From: Nocardia niwae NBRC 108934 = DSM 45340
GTDB lineage: Bacteria; Actinomycetota; Actinomycetes; Mycobacteriales; Mycobacteriaceae
Assembly: GCF_001613465.1 (NCBI RefSeq)
Contig: NZ_BDCK01000027.1
Span: forward strand, 179,916 to 243,915
Length of the DNA: 64,000 nt
Reading direction: 5' to 3'
The translations under genes were made by a program, and so were the position numbers. Shown piece after piece: positions 1-7,978 of this stretch. The stretch's first letter is position 1. Every line of letters starts with the position of its first letter. The notes below the pieces were generated by a model. It was given only the letters and a program-made list of their open reading frames with translations. It searched no databases and was not told the origin of the DNA.

Positions 1-358
1 GGTGGCTGGCGTGGACGTGGGCGGCGGCCATGCGGTCGACCGTGGCGCCGACGGATTCCGCGCGCAGGTGCTCGTTCGCGCGCTTCCTCGGTAGCTTGTC
101 GATCACCCACGCGTCGATGGCTGCCACGAGTTCGGCTCGGCGGCAATCTATTTCGGCTGCGGCAAGCGGGTCGCGGTGGCGCCGCCGGTGCAGCGCGGCC
201 AGGGCCCCGGCCCAGCCGAGCAGCGGGCGGTCATCCTCCGGATCGCCTTCATGGCCACCGAAGGCGGCCACCAGTTCGCGTTGATCCGGCAGCGGCCGGG
301 CGCCGCGTGAGCGTCGCGGCAGATGGTCACGCACGAACATGGCCGGCTCCCAGCGCAT
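1..358 (-). CDS. DUF4254 domain protein (3' end beyond window)
   Basis: This frame is absent from simple ATG-to-stop lists because it runs off the left edge of the window. Read on the minus strand from the ATG at 358 it gives about 119 residues without a stop. Segments such as GWAGALAALHRRR, AELVAAIDAWVIDKLP and LRAESVGATVDRMAAAHVHA match my recollection of the actinobacterial DUF4254 family (AL-x-LHxRR, then LVxxIDxWV, then LHTExLGxVxDRMA). The family has no assigned function. A second in-frame ATG at 340 is an alternative start. The best ribosome site nearby (GGAGG) precedes a different, overlapping frame (327-404), so the true start or an N-terminal frameshift is unresolved. Family call moderately sure; boundaries less so. 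Confidence 0.65.
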   Translation of the reverse strand, partial: MRWEPAMFVRDHLPRRSRGARPLPDQRELVAAFGGHEGDPEDDRPLLGWAGALAALHRRRHRDPLAAAEIDCRRAELVAAIDAWVIDKLPRKRANEHLRAESVGATVDRMAAAHVHASH

Positions 359-404
359 CCGGAACCGACCGCAGCGCGCGGGGGTCGATCGTCAACGTGT
401 GCAT
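327..404 (-). CDS. 25-codon leader ORF overlapping the DUF4254 start
   Basis: An ATG at 404 is preceded by the strong site GGAGG about 7 bases upstream and opens a 25-residue frame (MHTLTIDPRALRSVPDALG...) that stops at 327, overlapping the DUF4254 start out of frame. It could be a translated leader that couples ribosomes to DUF4254, or the original N-terminus of that gene separated by a frameshift. No homology is recognised. Confidence 0.3.
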   Translation of the reverse strand: MHTLTIDPRALRSVPDALGAGHVRA

Positions 405-636
405 CTGTGCACCTCCAAAGGTGTGGCGGTGGAGGCATCGCCCCAATGCCCGGTTCCTCCAACATCTTCCGCGTTTCCATTGGCCTGGTGGTGACACCCG
501 TATGGCACCTGAATGACAAGAGGTAACAATCCTCTACCCGCCGCCATACCGAGCCGTGTGAGGCGGCGGCCGTGGAACCGGGCCCGGGCTGGCGCCGATC
601 AGACTTGGCGAGAGCGGAATTCGGATGGCTACCGGC

Positions 637-2247
637 TCAGCCGGGAAGCAGGCGGTGGGACATGGCGAAGACGGCGGCGCCCGCTCGGGTGCGGTGGCCG
701 GTCTTCGCGCGCAGTTCGGTGAGGTGATGCGCGACGGTGCGTTCGTGCAGGAGTAGTTCGGCGGCGATCTCCCGGCCGCAGCGGCCACGGGCCGCCAGGC
801 GCAGCACGTCGATCTCGAGCTCCGTGAGGTCGTGGCCCTCGGGGCGGGAGCGGCCTTCGGCGGCCGCGATCACGGCGGCGCATGCCTCGCCGTCGAGCCG
901 GCCCGCGGCGACTTCGGCGCCGAGGTGGGCGGCGGCTTCCGCGGGACGGGCGGCCGGACGATAGGGCCGCGCTTCGGTGCAGGCAGCGAAAACGTCCGCC
1001 GCCGCGAGCAATCGCGCCCCCGGTGCGGCGTCTCGCCTGCCCCGGGGGTAACCGCTGCCGTCGAGCCGTTCGTGGTGACCTGCGGCGAGGTCGGCCAGGC
1101 TCGCCAGACCGGGGCAGCGGCGCAGGATACGTTCGGTCCAATAACTGTGCAGCCGGACACGTTCCCTGTCTCGCGGGCCGAGCGGGCCACCGCGGTCCCA
1201 GACCGTGCTGGACACCGCGGCGCGGCCCAGATCGTGCAGCAGGGCGGCGGCGCGCAGTGCCGCCCGATCGTCGTCGGCCAAGCCCATCCCGGCCGCCGCG
1301 GCGTCGGCCAATCCGGCCACGTGCGCCGAGTGCCCCAGCAGGTAGCGGCCTTTCAAGTCGACGACCATCGCCAGCGCCAGTCCGGGGCGGTCGAGTTCGG
1401 CGGCCGGAAGCGTCGAGGGCGTTCCCGGCTCCGCGGCGAGGACGGCAGCGAGCAGATCCGGGACGTCGAGCACAGCCCGGATGGCCTCGGCGTCGCAGAC
1501 GGCGACCAAGTCGGGGTCGAGGTGCCCGCCGGCCCGTCGTCGCAACTCGTCGAGGACGACGTCCGGCCGCGCCGTGATGCCCAGGGCAGGATGCGCCCGG
1601 TCGTGCTCGGCGGCGCTGTCGACAGGGGCTTCGAAGTGCCGGAGGCGGCCGCCCACCAGCGTCGAATCCGCGGCGAGCGCGAGCACCGCCTGTTCGGCCA
1701 GATGCAGAATCCGGCCCGGGAGCGAGATGGCGTCCCCCCGCAGCCGGTTCGGCGCACCGAGCCCGTCCCAGCGCTCCTCCGCCTCGGCCACCGCGCGAAT
1801 GACGGGCTCGGTCAGGTCGAGCCGCGGCCCGAGCGCCCGGACGATCTCACCCGAGGAGCGCAGCGCGGGTTGCGCCGCGCTCCGCGACTGCGTGACGAAC
1901 CGATTGCGCAGCGCCGATTGGGCGGCGGGCGACCAACTGCCGAATCGGCGCAGCTGCGCGGTGTAGACGGCGGGATCGCCCGGATCGAGCACCCGGCACG
2001 CGCGCTGGAAGGCGATGTCGTCGGCATACGACTCCGCGTTCTCGCAGGCGCGGCCGGTGCACCCGAGGGCGGCGAGCAGCGCGGCGTGGAAGACCGCGCG
2101 GCGCTCGGCGTCCGGCAGCCCGATCCGCTCGGCGAGGTCGGTGGCGACCAGGCAGGTGGCCAGCCCCGTCTCGAACGGGCTCCCGGTGGCGAGGTCGGTG
2201 GTCAGCGACAGTGCCGCGAGAACTTCGGCGGCGCGGATCGACGACAT
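637..2247 (-). CDS. HD-GYP phosphohydrolase fused to LuxR-type HTH
   Basis: 536 residues. A C-terminal HD-GYP domain spans about 285-460, with the HD pair at 338-339 (LLHDLGR), the double histidine at 391-392 (HHERLDGSGYP) and GYP just after. HD-GYP proteins hydrolyse cyclic dinucleotides or related substrates at a bimetal site. A LuxR/NarL-type helix-turn-helix follows at about 472-530 (ELEIDVLRLAARG, IAAELLLHERTVAHHLTELR), so output is probably transcriptional. Residues 1-195 look like a second, degenerate HD-GYP copy: ERWDGLGAP stands where HHERWDGxGYP would be and the HD pair is absent. The ATG at 2247 is chosen because the upstream extension is low-quality sequence; no clear ribosome site is seen. 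Substrate and targets unknown. Confidence 0.8.
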   Translation of the reverse strand: MSSIRAAEVLAALSLTTDLATGSPFETGLATCLVATDLAERIGLPDAERRAVFHAALLAALGCTGRACENAESYADDIAFQRACRVLDPGDPAVYTAQLRRFGSWSPAAQSALRNRFVTQSRSAAQPALRSSGEIVRALGPRLDLTEPVIRAVAEAEERWDGLGAPNRLRGDAISLPGRILHLAEQAVLALAADSTLVGGRLRHFEAPVDSAAEHDRAHPALGITARPDVVLDELRRRAGGHLDPDLVAVCDAEAIRAVLDVPDLLAAVLAAEPGTPSTLPAAELDRPGLALAMVVDLKGRYLLGHSAHVAGLADAAAAGMGLADDDRAALRAAALLHDLGRAAVSSTVWDRGGPLGPRDRERVRLHSYWTERILRRCPGLASLADLAAGHHERLDGSGYPRGRRDAAPGARLLAAADVFAACTEARPYRPAARPAEAAAHLGAEVAAGRLDGEACAAVIAAAEGRSRPEGHDLTELEIDVLRLAARGRCGREIAAELLLHERTVAHHLTELRAKTGHRTRAGAAVFAMSHRLLPG

Positions 2248-2656
2248 GCACCGACAGTAGTGTTCGCCGGTTGCTCGCGCAGCCTCGAATCGGTTCTGCG
2301 CGAGGACGATCCGCGCCCGGAACGGACCGGCGTCCGATCGGCTGACGGGCGGTCGTCCGGCTCCGGCAGGGCAGATTCGCCGGGAGGCTGTCGAGGGACG
2401 CACTCCGGCAATTCATCAGCACCGTTCGTGCGCGAGCCGGTTCCTCGTCATCCCCGCTCAACGGCCGCCCGCAGCCACGTCCATGGAAGCGGGATCGTCC
2501 CGCCGAGCGCGGCGGTGTCCGGCCGTGCCCGACTGCCGGTACGAGCCGGGCTCGACGCCGATCACCTGGAGTGCGGCCGAGCCGACACCGGGGCGCGGCG
2601 TCGAACGGCGGCCTGCGGTGCGCTGCGACTAGCGGGCCTTGGCGTGAATCGTCGTG
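2248..2656. other. Gene-free stretch between HD-GYP gene and acyl-CoA dehydrogenase
   Basis: About 410 bases between two minus-strand genes. Long open frames here are by-products of high G+C and show no family signature. It presumably holds the promoter of the HD-GYP/LuxR gene. I see no repeat or strong hairpin. Confidence 0.5.
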
Positions 2657-3832
2657 TCAGCGAAAGGCATTCGCATCGGTCAAGGCCCGCCCGAGCACCA
2701 GTTGGTGCACCTCCGCCGTGCCTTCGTAGGTGAGCACCGACTCCAGATTGTTCGCGTGGCGCAGCACCGGGTAGTCCAGCGTGATGCCGTTGGCGCCGAG
2801 GATCGTGCGGCATTCGCGGGCGATGGCGATGGCTTCCCGCGTGCTGTTCAGTTTGCCCGCGCTCACTTGCTCCGGTGTGACCACGCCGCGGTCCTTCAGC
2901 CGTCCGATGTGCAGCGCGAGCAGCTGGCCCTTGCCGAACTCCAGCGCCATGTCGGCCAGCTTGGCCTGGGTGAGCTGGTAGGCGGCCAGCGGTTTGTCGA
3001 ACACCTCGCGGGTCCTGGCGTACTCGATGGTGGCCGCAAGGCACTCGCGCGCCGCGCCGAGCGCGCCGAACACGATGCCGAAGCGCGCCTCGCTCAGGCA
3101 TGCCAGCGGCGCGGCCAACCCCCGCGACCCCGGCAGCACCGCGTCGGCGGGCAGGCGAACGTCGTCGAAGCCCAGCTCCGCGGTGACCGACGCGCGCAGC
3201 GACAGCTTGCGATGCATCTCCCGCGCGGTGAACCCGGGCGTCCCGGCCGGCACCAGGAACCCGCGGATCACCTGCCGCCCCTCGTCCTCGGTCTGCGCCC
3301 AGACCACCGCGACGTCGCTCACCGACCCGTTGGTGATCCACATCTTCGAGCCGTTGAGCACCCAGTCGGCGCCGTCGCGCTTCGCGCGGGTCCGCATCCC
3401 GCCCGGATTCGAGCCGAAGTCCGGTTCGGTCAATCCGAAGCAGCCGATCGCGCGTCCCGCGGCCAGCTCCGGCAGCCACTGCTGCTTCTGGTCCTCCGAG
3501 CCGAATTTGTGGATCGCGGTCATCGCGAGCGAACCCTGGACCGAGACCATGCTGCGGATGCCGGAGTCGACCGCCTCCAGCTCTTGGCAGGCCAGCCCAT
3601 ACGCGGTCGCCGACATGCCTGCGCAGCCGTAGCCCTCCAGATACATGCCGAGCAGCCCCAGTTCGCCGAGTTCGGGGGCGAGTTCGCGGGCTGGGAAGGT
3701 GCCCGCCTCGAACCACTCCGCGACGTGCGGGCGCAGCCGCCGGGCGGCGTAGGCCGCGACGGTATCCCGGATCTCGCGCTCGTCCTCGGATAGCAGTGCA
3801 TCGGTGGCGAACAGTTCTTCCACGGTGACCAT
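2657..3832 (-). CDS. Acyl-CoA dehydrogenase, glutaryl-CoA dehydrogenase-like
   Basis: 391 residues, full length for the FAD-dependent acyl-CoA dehydrogenase family, which forms 2-enoyl-CoA and passes electrons to ETF. The sequence has the flavin/substrate segments CFGLTEPDFGSNPGG and WITNGS and the terminal LTYEGTAEVHQLVLGRAL, with the catalytic base Glu at 370. The run ILGANGITLDYPVLRHANN and the Glu position resemble glutaryl-CoA dehydrogenase more than medium-chain enzymes, so decarboxylating glutaryl-CoA oxidation (lysine or tryptophan breakdown) is the best guess, not proven. Start ATG at 3832. It is divergent from metB across a 229-base promoter region and no partner beta-oxidation gene is adjacent. 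Confidence 0.85.
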   Translation of the reverse strand: MVTVEELFATDALLSEDEREIRDTVAAYAARRLRPHVAEWFEAGTFPARELAPELGELGLLGMYLEGYGCAGMSATAYGLACQELEAVDSGIRSMVSVQGSLAMTAIHKFGSEDQKQQWLPELAAGRAIGCFGLTEPDFGSNPGGMRTRAKRDGADWVLNGSKMWITNGSVSDVAVVWAQTEDEGRQVIRGFLVPAGTPGFTAREMHRKLSLRASVTAELGFDDVRLPADAVLPGSRGLAAPLACLSEARFGIVFGALGAARECLAATIEYARTREVFDKPLAAYQLTQAKLADMALEFGKGQLLALHIGRLKDRGVVTPEQVSAGKLNSTREAIAIARECRTILGANGITLDYPVLRHANNLESVLTYEGTAEVHQLVLGRALTDANAFR

Positions 3833-4061
3833 GGATTCAGACTAGAGGTGGGCGGTTCGGGTGAGACCGAACTCACGCATGACCGATAGGCGCAGTATTT
3901 CCGGCGCGTGCCCGAGATCCGCGTAATTCGATCGGATCGCAGGGCGAGATCTCGCCGTGCCGACTCGTTTGTGCGGATTTGCCCGATTCGCCTGCGCGCG
4001 CCGCCGCGATATGCCCGCACCGGGAAGTTGCCTCGGAATCGCCCCGATTAGGCTGACCCTC

Positions 4062-5204
4062 ATGAGCGAGCTGGGATTCTCCACACGGGCCGTGCACGCC
4101 GGGTATGAACCCGATCCGCAGACCGGCGCGGTGAATGTGCCCATCTACGCGAGTTCGACGTTCGCCCAGGACGGCGTGGGCGGGTTGCGCAGCGGTTTCG
4201 AGTACGCGCGCACCGGCAACCCGACGCGGTCGGTGCTGGAGGCGAACCTCGCCGCGCTGGAATCGGGCCGCTACGGCCGGGCGTTCGCGTCCGGCATGGC
4301 CGCGACCGACTGTGCGCTGCGCGCCACGCTGCGACCGGGCGACCACATCGTGATCCCCGACGACGCCTACGGCGGCACCTTCCGGCTGATCGACAAGGTC
4401 TTCAGCCAGTGGGGCATCGAGCATTCGCCCGCGCACGTGTTCAACGTGGACGAGATGCGCGCCGCGATCCGGCCGAACACCAAGCTGGTGTGGATCGAGA
4501 CCCCGACCAACCCGTTGCTGAGCATCGGTGACATCCCGGCGTTGGCCGACGTCGCGCACGCGGCGGGGGCGAAGCTCGTCGTCGACAACACCTTCGCGAC
4601 CCCCTACCTGCAGCAGCCGCTCCAGCTCGGCGCCGACATCGTGGTGCACTCCACCACCAAGTACCTCGGCGGCCACTCCGACGTCATCGGCGGCGCGCTG
4701 ATCACCAACGATCCGGAGCTCGACGCGGCGTTCGCGTTCCTGCAGAACGGCGCGGGCGCGGTCCCCGGCCCGTTCGACGCCTTCCTCACGCTGCGCGGCA
4801 TCAAAACCCTGGCCCTGCGGATGGAACGCCACTGCGACAATGCCGAAACCCTCGCCGAGTTCCTGTCCGGGCATTCGGCGATCTCGCAGGTGATCTACCC
4901 CGGCCTGCCCGAGCATCCGGGCCATGCTGTCGCGGGCAAGCAGATGCGGCGGTTCGGCGGGATGATCTCGGTGCGGCTGCACGGCGACGTCGAGGCCGCG
5001 CGCAAGTTCTGCTCGCGGACCGAGGTGTTCACCCTCGCCGAGTCGCTGGGCGGTATCGAGTCGCTGATCGAGCATCCGGCCGCGATGACGCACGCCTCCA
5101 CCGAAGGCTCCGAGCTGGAGGTGCCCGCGGATCTGGTGCGGCTGTCGGTCGGTATCGAGGATGTCAGCGACCTGCTCGCGGACATCGAGCAGGCATTGAG
5201 CTAG
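4062..5204 (+). CDS. metB: Cystathionine gamma-synthase
   Basis: 380 residues of the PLP-dependent Cys/Met metabolism family. It condenses an O-acylhomoserine with cysteine to form cystathionine in methionine synthesis. The PLP lysine is K200 in HSTTKYLGGHSD; the phosphate-binding SGMAATDCAL and the YARTGNPTR and ETPTNPLL segments are all present. The start ATG at 4062 gives the usual N-terminus MSELGFSTRAVHAGY; an upstream in-frame ATG would add 35 residues unlike the family. It occupies the Rv1079-like position, convergent with greA across a strong hairpin. A gamma-lyase activity cannot be excluded from sequence alone. Confidence 0.92.
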   Translation: MSELGFSTRAVHAGYEPDPQTGAVNVPIYASSTFAQDGVGGLRSGFEYARTGNPTRSVLEANLAALESGRYGRAFASGMAATDCALRATLRPGDHIVIPDDAYGGTFRLIDKVFSQWGIEHSPAHVFNVDEMRAAIRPNTKLVWIETPTNPLLSIGDIPALADVAHAAGAKLVVDNTFATPYLQQPLQLGADIVVHSTTKYLGGHSDVIGGALITNDPELDAAFAFLQNGAGAVPGPFDAFLTLRGIKTLALRMERHCDNAETLAEFLSGHSAISQVIYPGLPEHPGHAVAGKQMRRFGGMISVRLHGDVEAARKFCSRTEVFTLAESLGGIESLIEHPAAMTHASTEGSELEVPADLVRLSVGIEDVSDLLADIEQALS

Positions 5205-5221
5205 GTTCACGGACATGAGGA

Positions 5222-5254
5222 AGCGGCCGCACCCGATGATCGGGCGCGGCCGCT
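5222..5254. terminator. Bidirectional terminator hairpin between metB and greA
   Basis: AGCGGCCGC at 5222-5230 pairs perfectly with GCGGCCGCT at 5246-5254, and the inner CCCGAT/ATCGGG also pairs, giving a nearly continuous stem. Short GGACA/TGTCC flanks extend it. It lies between the two convergent stop codons and lacks a long T run, as is common in high-G+C actinobacteria. Confidence 0.75.
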
Positions 5255-5301
5255 CGTGTCCGCGGGGGTGTCGGCCGGCCCTGGGGGCGCGGCCCGGACC
5301 A

Positions 5302-5796
5302 TCAGCTGTGGTAGGGCTCGGCGCTGATCAGGGTGACCTTCATCGTGTTGCCGTTGGGCAGCGTGTATTCCCTGGTCTCGCCCACCTTGGCGTCGATGAG
5401 CGCGCCACCGAGCGGGGAGTTCGGCGAGTAGGTCTCCAGCTTCGAATCGCGGAGGCCCTCCTCCCGGGTGGCGATCAGGAAGGTCTCGGTGTCCGTCTCG
5501 TCGCCGTCGTAGTAGACCTTGACGACCGACCCGGGAAGCGCGACGCCGGACTTGGTCGGTGCGACGCCGACCTTGGCGTTGTTCAGCAGCTCCTGCAGCT
5601 GGCGAATGCGCGCCTCCTGCTGACCCTGCTCCTCGCGGGCGGCGTGGTACCCGCCGTTCTCCTTGAGGTCGCCCTCTTCCCGGCGCTCGTTGATCTCGGC
5701 GGCGATGACCGGACGGTTGGCGATGAGCGCGTCGAGTTCGCTCTTGAGCCTGTCGTGCGACTCCGGGGTCAGCCAGGTCACTTGCGTCTCAGTCAT
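5302..5796 (-). CDS. greA: Transcript cleavage factor GreA
   Basis: 164 residues. GreA enters the RNA polymerase secondary channel and stimulates cleavage of backtracked RNA. The N-terminal coiled coil (about 1-78) carries the tip motif REEGDLKENGGYHAAREEQ with acidic D43 and E46; the C-terminal FKBP-like domain contains YSPNSPLGGALIDAKVGE and ends VTLISAEPYHS as in mycobacteria. The ATG at 5796 has GGGAG eight bases upstream; the in-frame GTG at 5805 overlaps that ribosome site and is rejected. Family and start are secure. Confidence 0.96.
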   Translation of the reverse strand: MTETQVTWLTPESHDRLKSELDALIANRPVIAAEINERREEGDLKENGGYHAAREEQGQQEARIRQLQELLNNAKVGVAPTKSGVALPGSVVKVYYDGDETDTETFLIATREEGLRDSKLETYSPNSPLGGALIDAKVGETREYTLPNGNTMKVTLISAEPYHS

Positions 5797-6093
5797 CTCG
5801 ATCACTCCCTAGTAGTTGTTCCCGGCAGGCCGGGATTCCCTGAGCACCGGCGTGCGCCCACCCGGAAGCGGGCACGCACCAGTCGACGGCTAGAGCGATC
5901 CTGGGAAGTTCATCGAACCCCGACAGGCCCTGGTCGCGGGCAAGCTCGCAAGCCCGAACCGTCAGCGCTGGCCGCCAATGCAGCAAACACGGCTCCGAGC
6001 CCCGGAACCGTGTATCACGCCATTTTAGCATGAATCACAAATGTGCTGGTCGGAGTTGATTTCCTGGGCAGGTCGCCGGTAAATGCGCGGAAA

Positions 6094-6561
6094 TCAGCCA
6101 ACCCGTAGATAGGCGGGTACCCGATCGCTGCACGCGTACACGCTGCCCGACGCGGGCCGCGCGGACGAGCGCACGACGGTGGTCAGCTCGACGGTCCCGC
6201 TGCTCGACGGTTCGATCAGCACCTCGCGACGACCGAGCTCGGAGCCGTCGCGCGCCATCGCGCGGACGAAACACACCACCGGCCGCTCCGGGTCCGCCCG
6301 GGTCACCTTGAGCCGGATGGTCATGGTCGAGTCGTCGACGACGACATAGCCGAGCTGCTCGGCCTCGATGTCCTCCGGCCCGTACTTCTGATACCCGAGG
6401 TAGGCCACACCGAGCCCGGCGAGCACCACCACCACACCGAGCACCGGCATGAGCCAACGGCGCGGCTTACGGGGCCGCGTGCCGTACCGGTCGGCCAGGG
6501 GGCCGCTCGGCGACGCCGCAGCTTCGGCGGCGCCGCCGCTCTCCGGCGCGGGCTGGCTCAT
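6094..6561 (-). CDS. DUF4307 membrane protein
   Basis: 155 residues, matching in size and position the M. tuberculosis Rv1081c type. A short polar N-terminus ends in RPRKPRRW, followed by one membrane span at about 37-57 (LMPVLGVVVVLAGLGVAYLGY), then an extracytoplasmic beta-rich domain containing VVDDSTMTIRLKVTRADPE and a conserved single-cysteine segment (VVCFVRAMARDG). Function unknown. The ATG at 6561 has GGGAG upstream. It is divergent from mca across about 100 bases, so the two may share a regulatory region. Confidence 0.8.
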   Translation of the reverse strand: MSQPAPESGGAAEAAASPSGPLADRYGTRPRKPRRWLMPVLGVVVVLAGLGVAYLGYQKYGPEDIEAEQLGYVVVDDSTMTIRLKVTRADPERPVVCFVRAMARDGSELGRREVLIEPSSSGTVELTTVVRSSARPASGSVYACSDRVPAYLRVG

Positions 6562-6663
6562 GGTGGTCGCTCCCGGGGGGTACGTCGGAACAAATGTGGG
6601 TCGAATGGAACTATAGGTAACGAAGCCCCGACACCCGCGACCGAGAGCGACGGAGAACGAGAC

Positions 6664-7548
6664 GTGAGTGGCCTTCGCCTCATGGCGGTGCACGCCCACC
6701 CAGACGACGAGTCCAGCAAGGGTGCCGCGACGACCGCCCGTTACGCCGACGAAGGACACGACGTCCTCGTCGTGACGCTGACCGGCGGAGAGCGCGGAAG
6801 CATCCTGAATCCGGCCATGGACACCCCCGGCGTCCTGGAGCGCATCCACGAGATCCGTCGCGAGGAGATGGCCGCCGCCGCCCGCGCGCTCGGCGTGCGC
6901 CAGCACTGGCTCGGGTTCGTCGACTCGGGCCTGCCCGAGGGCGATCCGCTGCCGCCGCTGCCCGAGGGCAGCTTCGCGCTGGTTCCGCTGGAGGAGGCCA
7001 CCGAGGCCTTGGTCCGCGTGGTGCGCGAGTTCAAGCCGCACGTGATGACCACCTACGACGAGACCGGCGGTTATCCGCATCCCGACCACATCCGCTGCCA
7101 CGAGGTGTCGATGGCGGCGTTCGACGCGGCGGGCGACCCCGAGCGCTTCCCCGACGCGGGTGAGCCGTGGACGCCGCTCAAGCTGTACTACGACCACGGG
7201 TTCAGCATGCGGCGGATGGAGGTGTTCGCCGCGGAGTACGAGCGTCTCGGCGAACCGTTCCCACTGCAGGAGTGGCTGGACCGGATGCGCAAATACGCCG
7301 CGGAGCGCGGTGACATGATGGCCCGGATCACCACGCAGATCGACTGCGCCAAGTACTTCCCGCAGCGCGACGACGCCCTGCGCGCGCACGCGACGCAGAT
7401 CGACCCGAACGGCGCGTTCTTCGCCATTCCGCTGGAGATGCAGCAGCGGTTGTGGCCCACCGAGGAGTTCGAGCTGGCCAAGACCCGGGTGCGTACCGAG
7501 CTGCCGGAGACCGACCTGTTCGCGGGCATCGAGGACGAGCGGTCGTGA
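6664..7548 (+). CDS. mca: Mycothiol S-conjugate amidase
   Basis: 294 residues of the LmbE-like zinc amidase family. Mca cleaves the amide of mycothiol S-conjugates, releasing a mercapturic acid for export and GlcN-Ins for recycling. Zinc ligands are visible in AHPDDE (H12, D15) and HPDH (H142); the HDVLVVTLTGGERG segment is typical. The C-terminal extension beyond MshB length, including KYFPQRDDALRAHATQID, favours Mca over the MshB deacetylase. The GTG start at 6664 gives the family N-terminus (MSGLRLMAVHAHPDD). The stop overlaps the next start, suggesting an operon. Presence of mca implies the organism makes mycothiol. Confidence 0.93.
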   Translation: MSGLRLMAVHAHPDDESSKGAATTARYADEGHDVLVVTLTGGERGSILNPAMDTPGVLERIHEIRREEMAAAARALGVRQHWLGFVDSGLPEGDPLPPLPEGSFALVPLEEATEALVRVVREFKPHVMTTYDETGGYPHPDHIRCHEVSMAAFDAAGDPERFPDAGEPWTPLKLYYDHGFSMRRMEVFAAEYERLGEPFPLQEWLDRMRKYAAERGDMMARITTQIDCAKYFPQRDDALRAHATQIDPNGAFFAIPLEMQQRLWPTEEFELAKTRVRTELPETDLFAGIEDERS

Positions 7549-7844
7549 CGCTGGTCCTGCTCGCCCAGACGCCCGGCACGCCGACCGGCCCCGAGTTCGG
7601 CAAGGCGTCGCCGCTCGGTCTGGTCATCGTCCTGCTCCTGCTGGCGGGCACGTTCCTGCTGATCCGATCGATGAACCGGCACATCAAGGGTCTGCCCGCG
7701 ACCTTCGAGCCCGAGCACCCCGAACCGGACCAGGAGGCAGACGAAGGGACCGAGCACGGCATCACGCGCCGGGCCGAAGGGTCGGAGGGCGCCGACCACG
7801 AGGGACGCGCCGAACCCGGCCGACAGGGCGAGAAGCCCTCCTGA
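7545..7844 (+). CDS. Small membrane protein translationally coupled to mca
   Basis: 99 residues beginning with a GTG at 7545 that overlaps the mca stop by four bases (GTGA). An initial hydrophobic run is followed by a clear membrane span, LGLVIVLLLLAGTFLLIRS, then RHIKGLPATFEPEHPEP and a charged, probably disordered tail. Similar one-span proteins follow mca in mycobacteria (Rv1083 position). No function is known. Only the span, the RxIKGLP motif and the coupling are seen directly. Confidence 0.75.
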   Translation: MTLVLLAQTPGTPTGPEFGKASPLGLVIVLLLLAGTFLLIRSMNRHIKGLPATFEPEHPEPDQEADEGTEHGITRRAEGSEGADHEGRAEPGRQGEKPS

Positions 7845-7978
7845 CCTGCTGTTTGTTACCTTTCCGCACGCTCTTTCGTCAATGCGATAGTCGCGGCGCG
7901 AACCACGGCGTCCTCCCGGACGGCCTTCCGGATTCGTTGCTCGCGTCTCCTATCGACCGCTGAGAGTCAGGAAGAGCG

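Noticed and set aside
832..2733. 633-codon plus-strand frame across the HD-GYP gene
   Set aside because: It lies antisense to a gene with intact HD-GYP and LuxR motifs, and its translation is Gly/Arg/Pro-rich without features.
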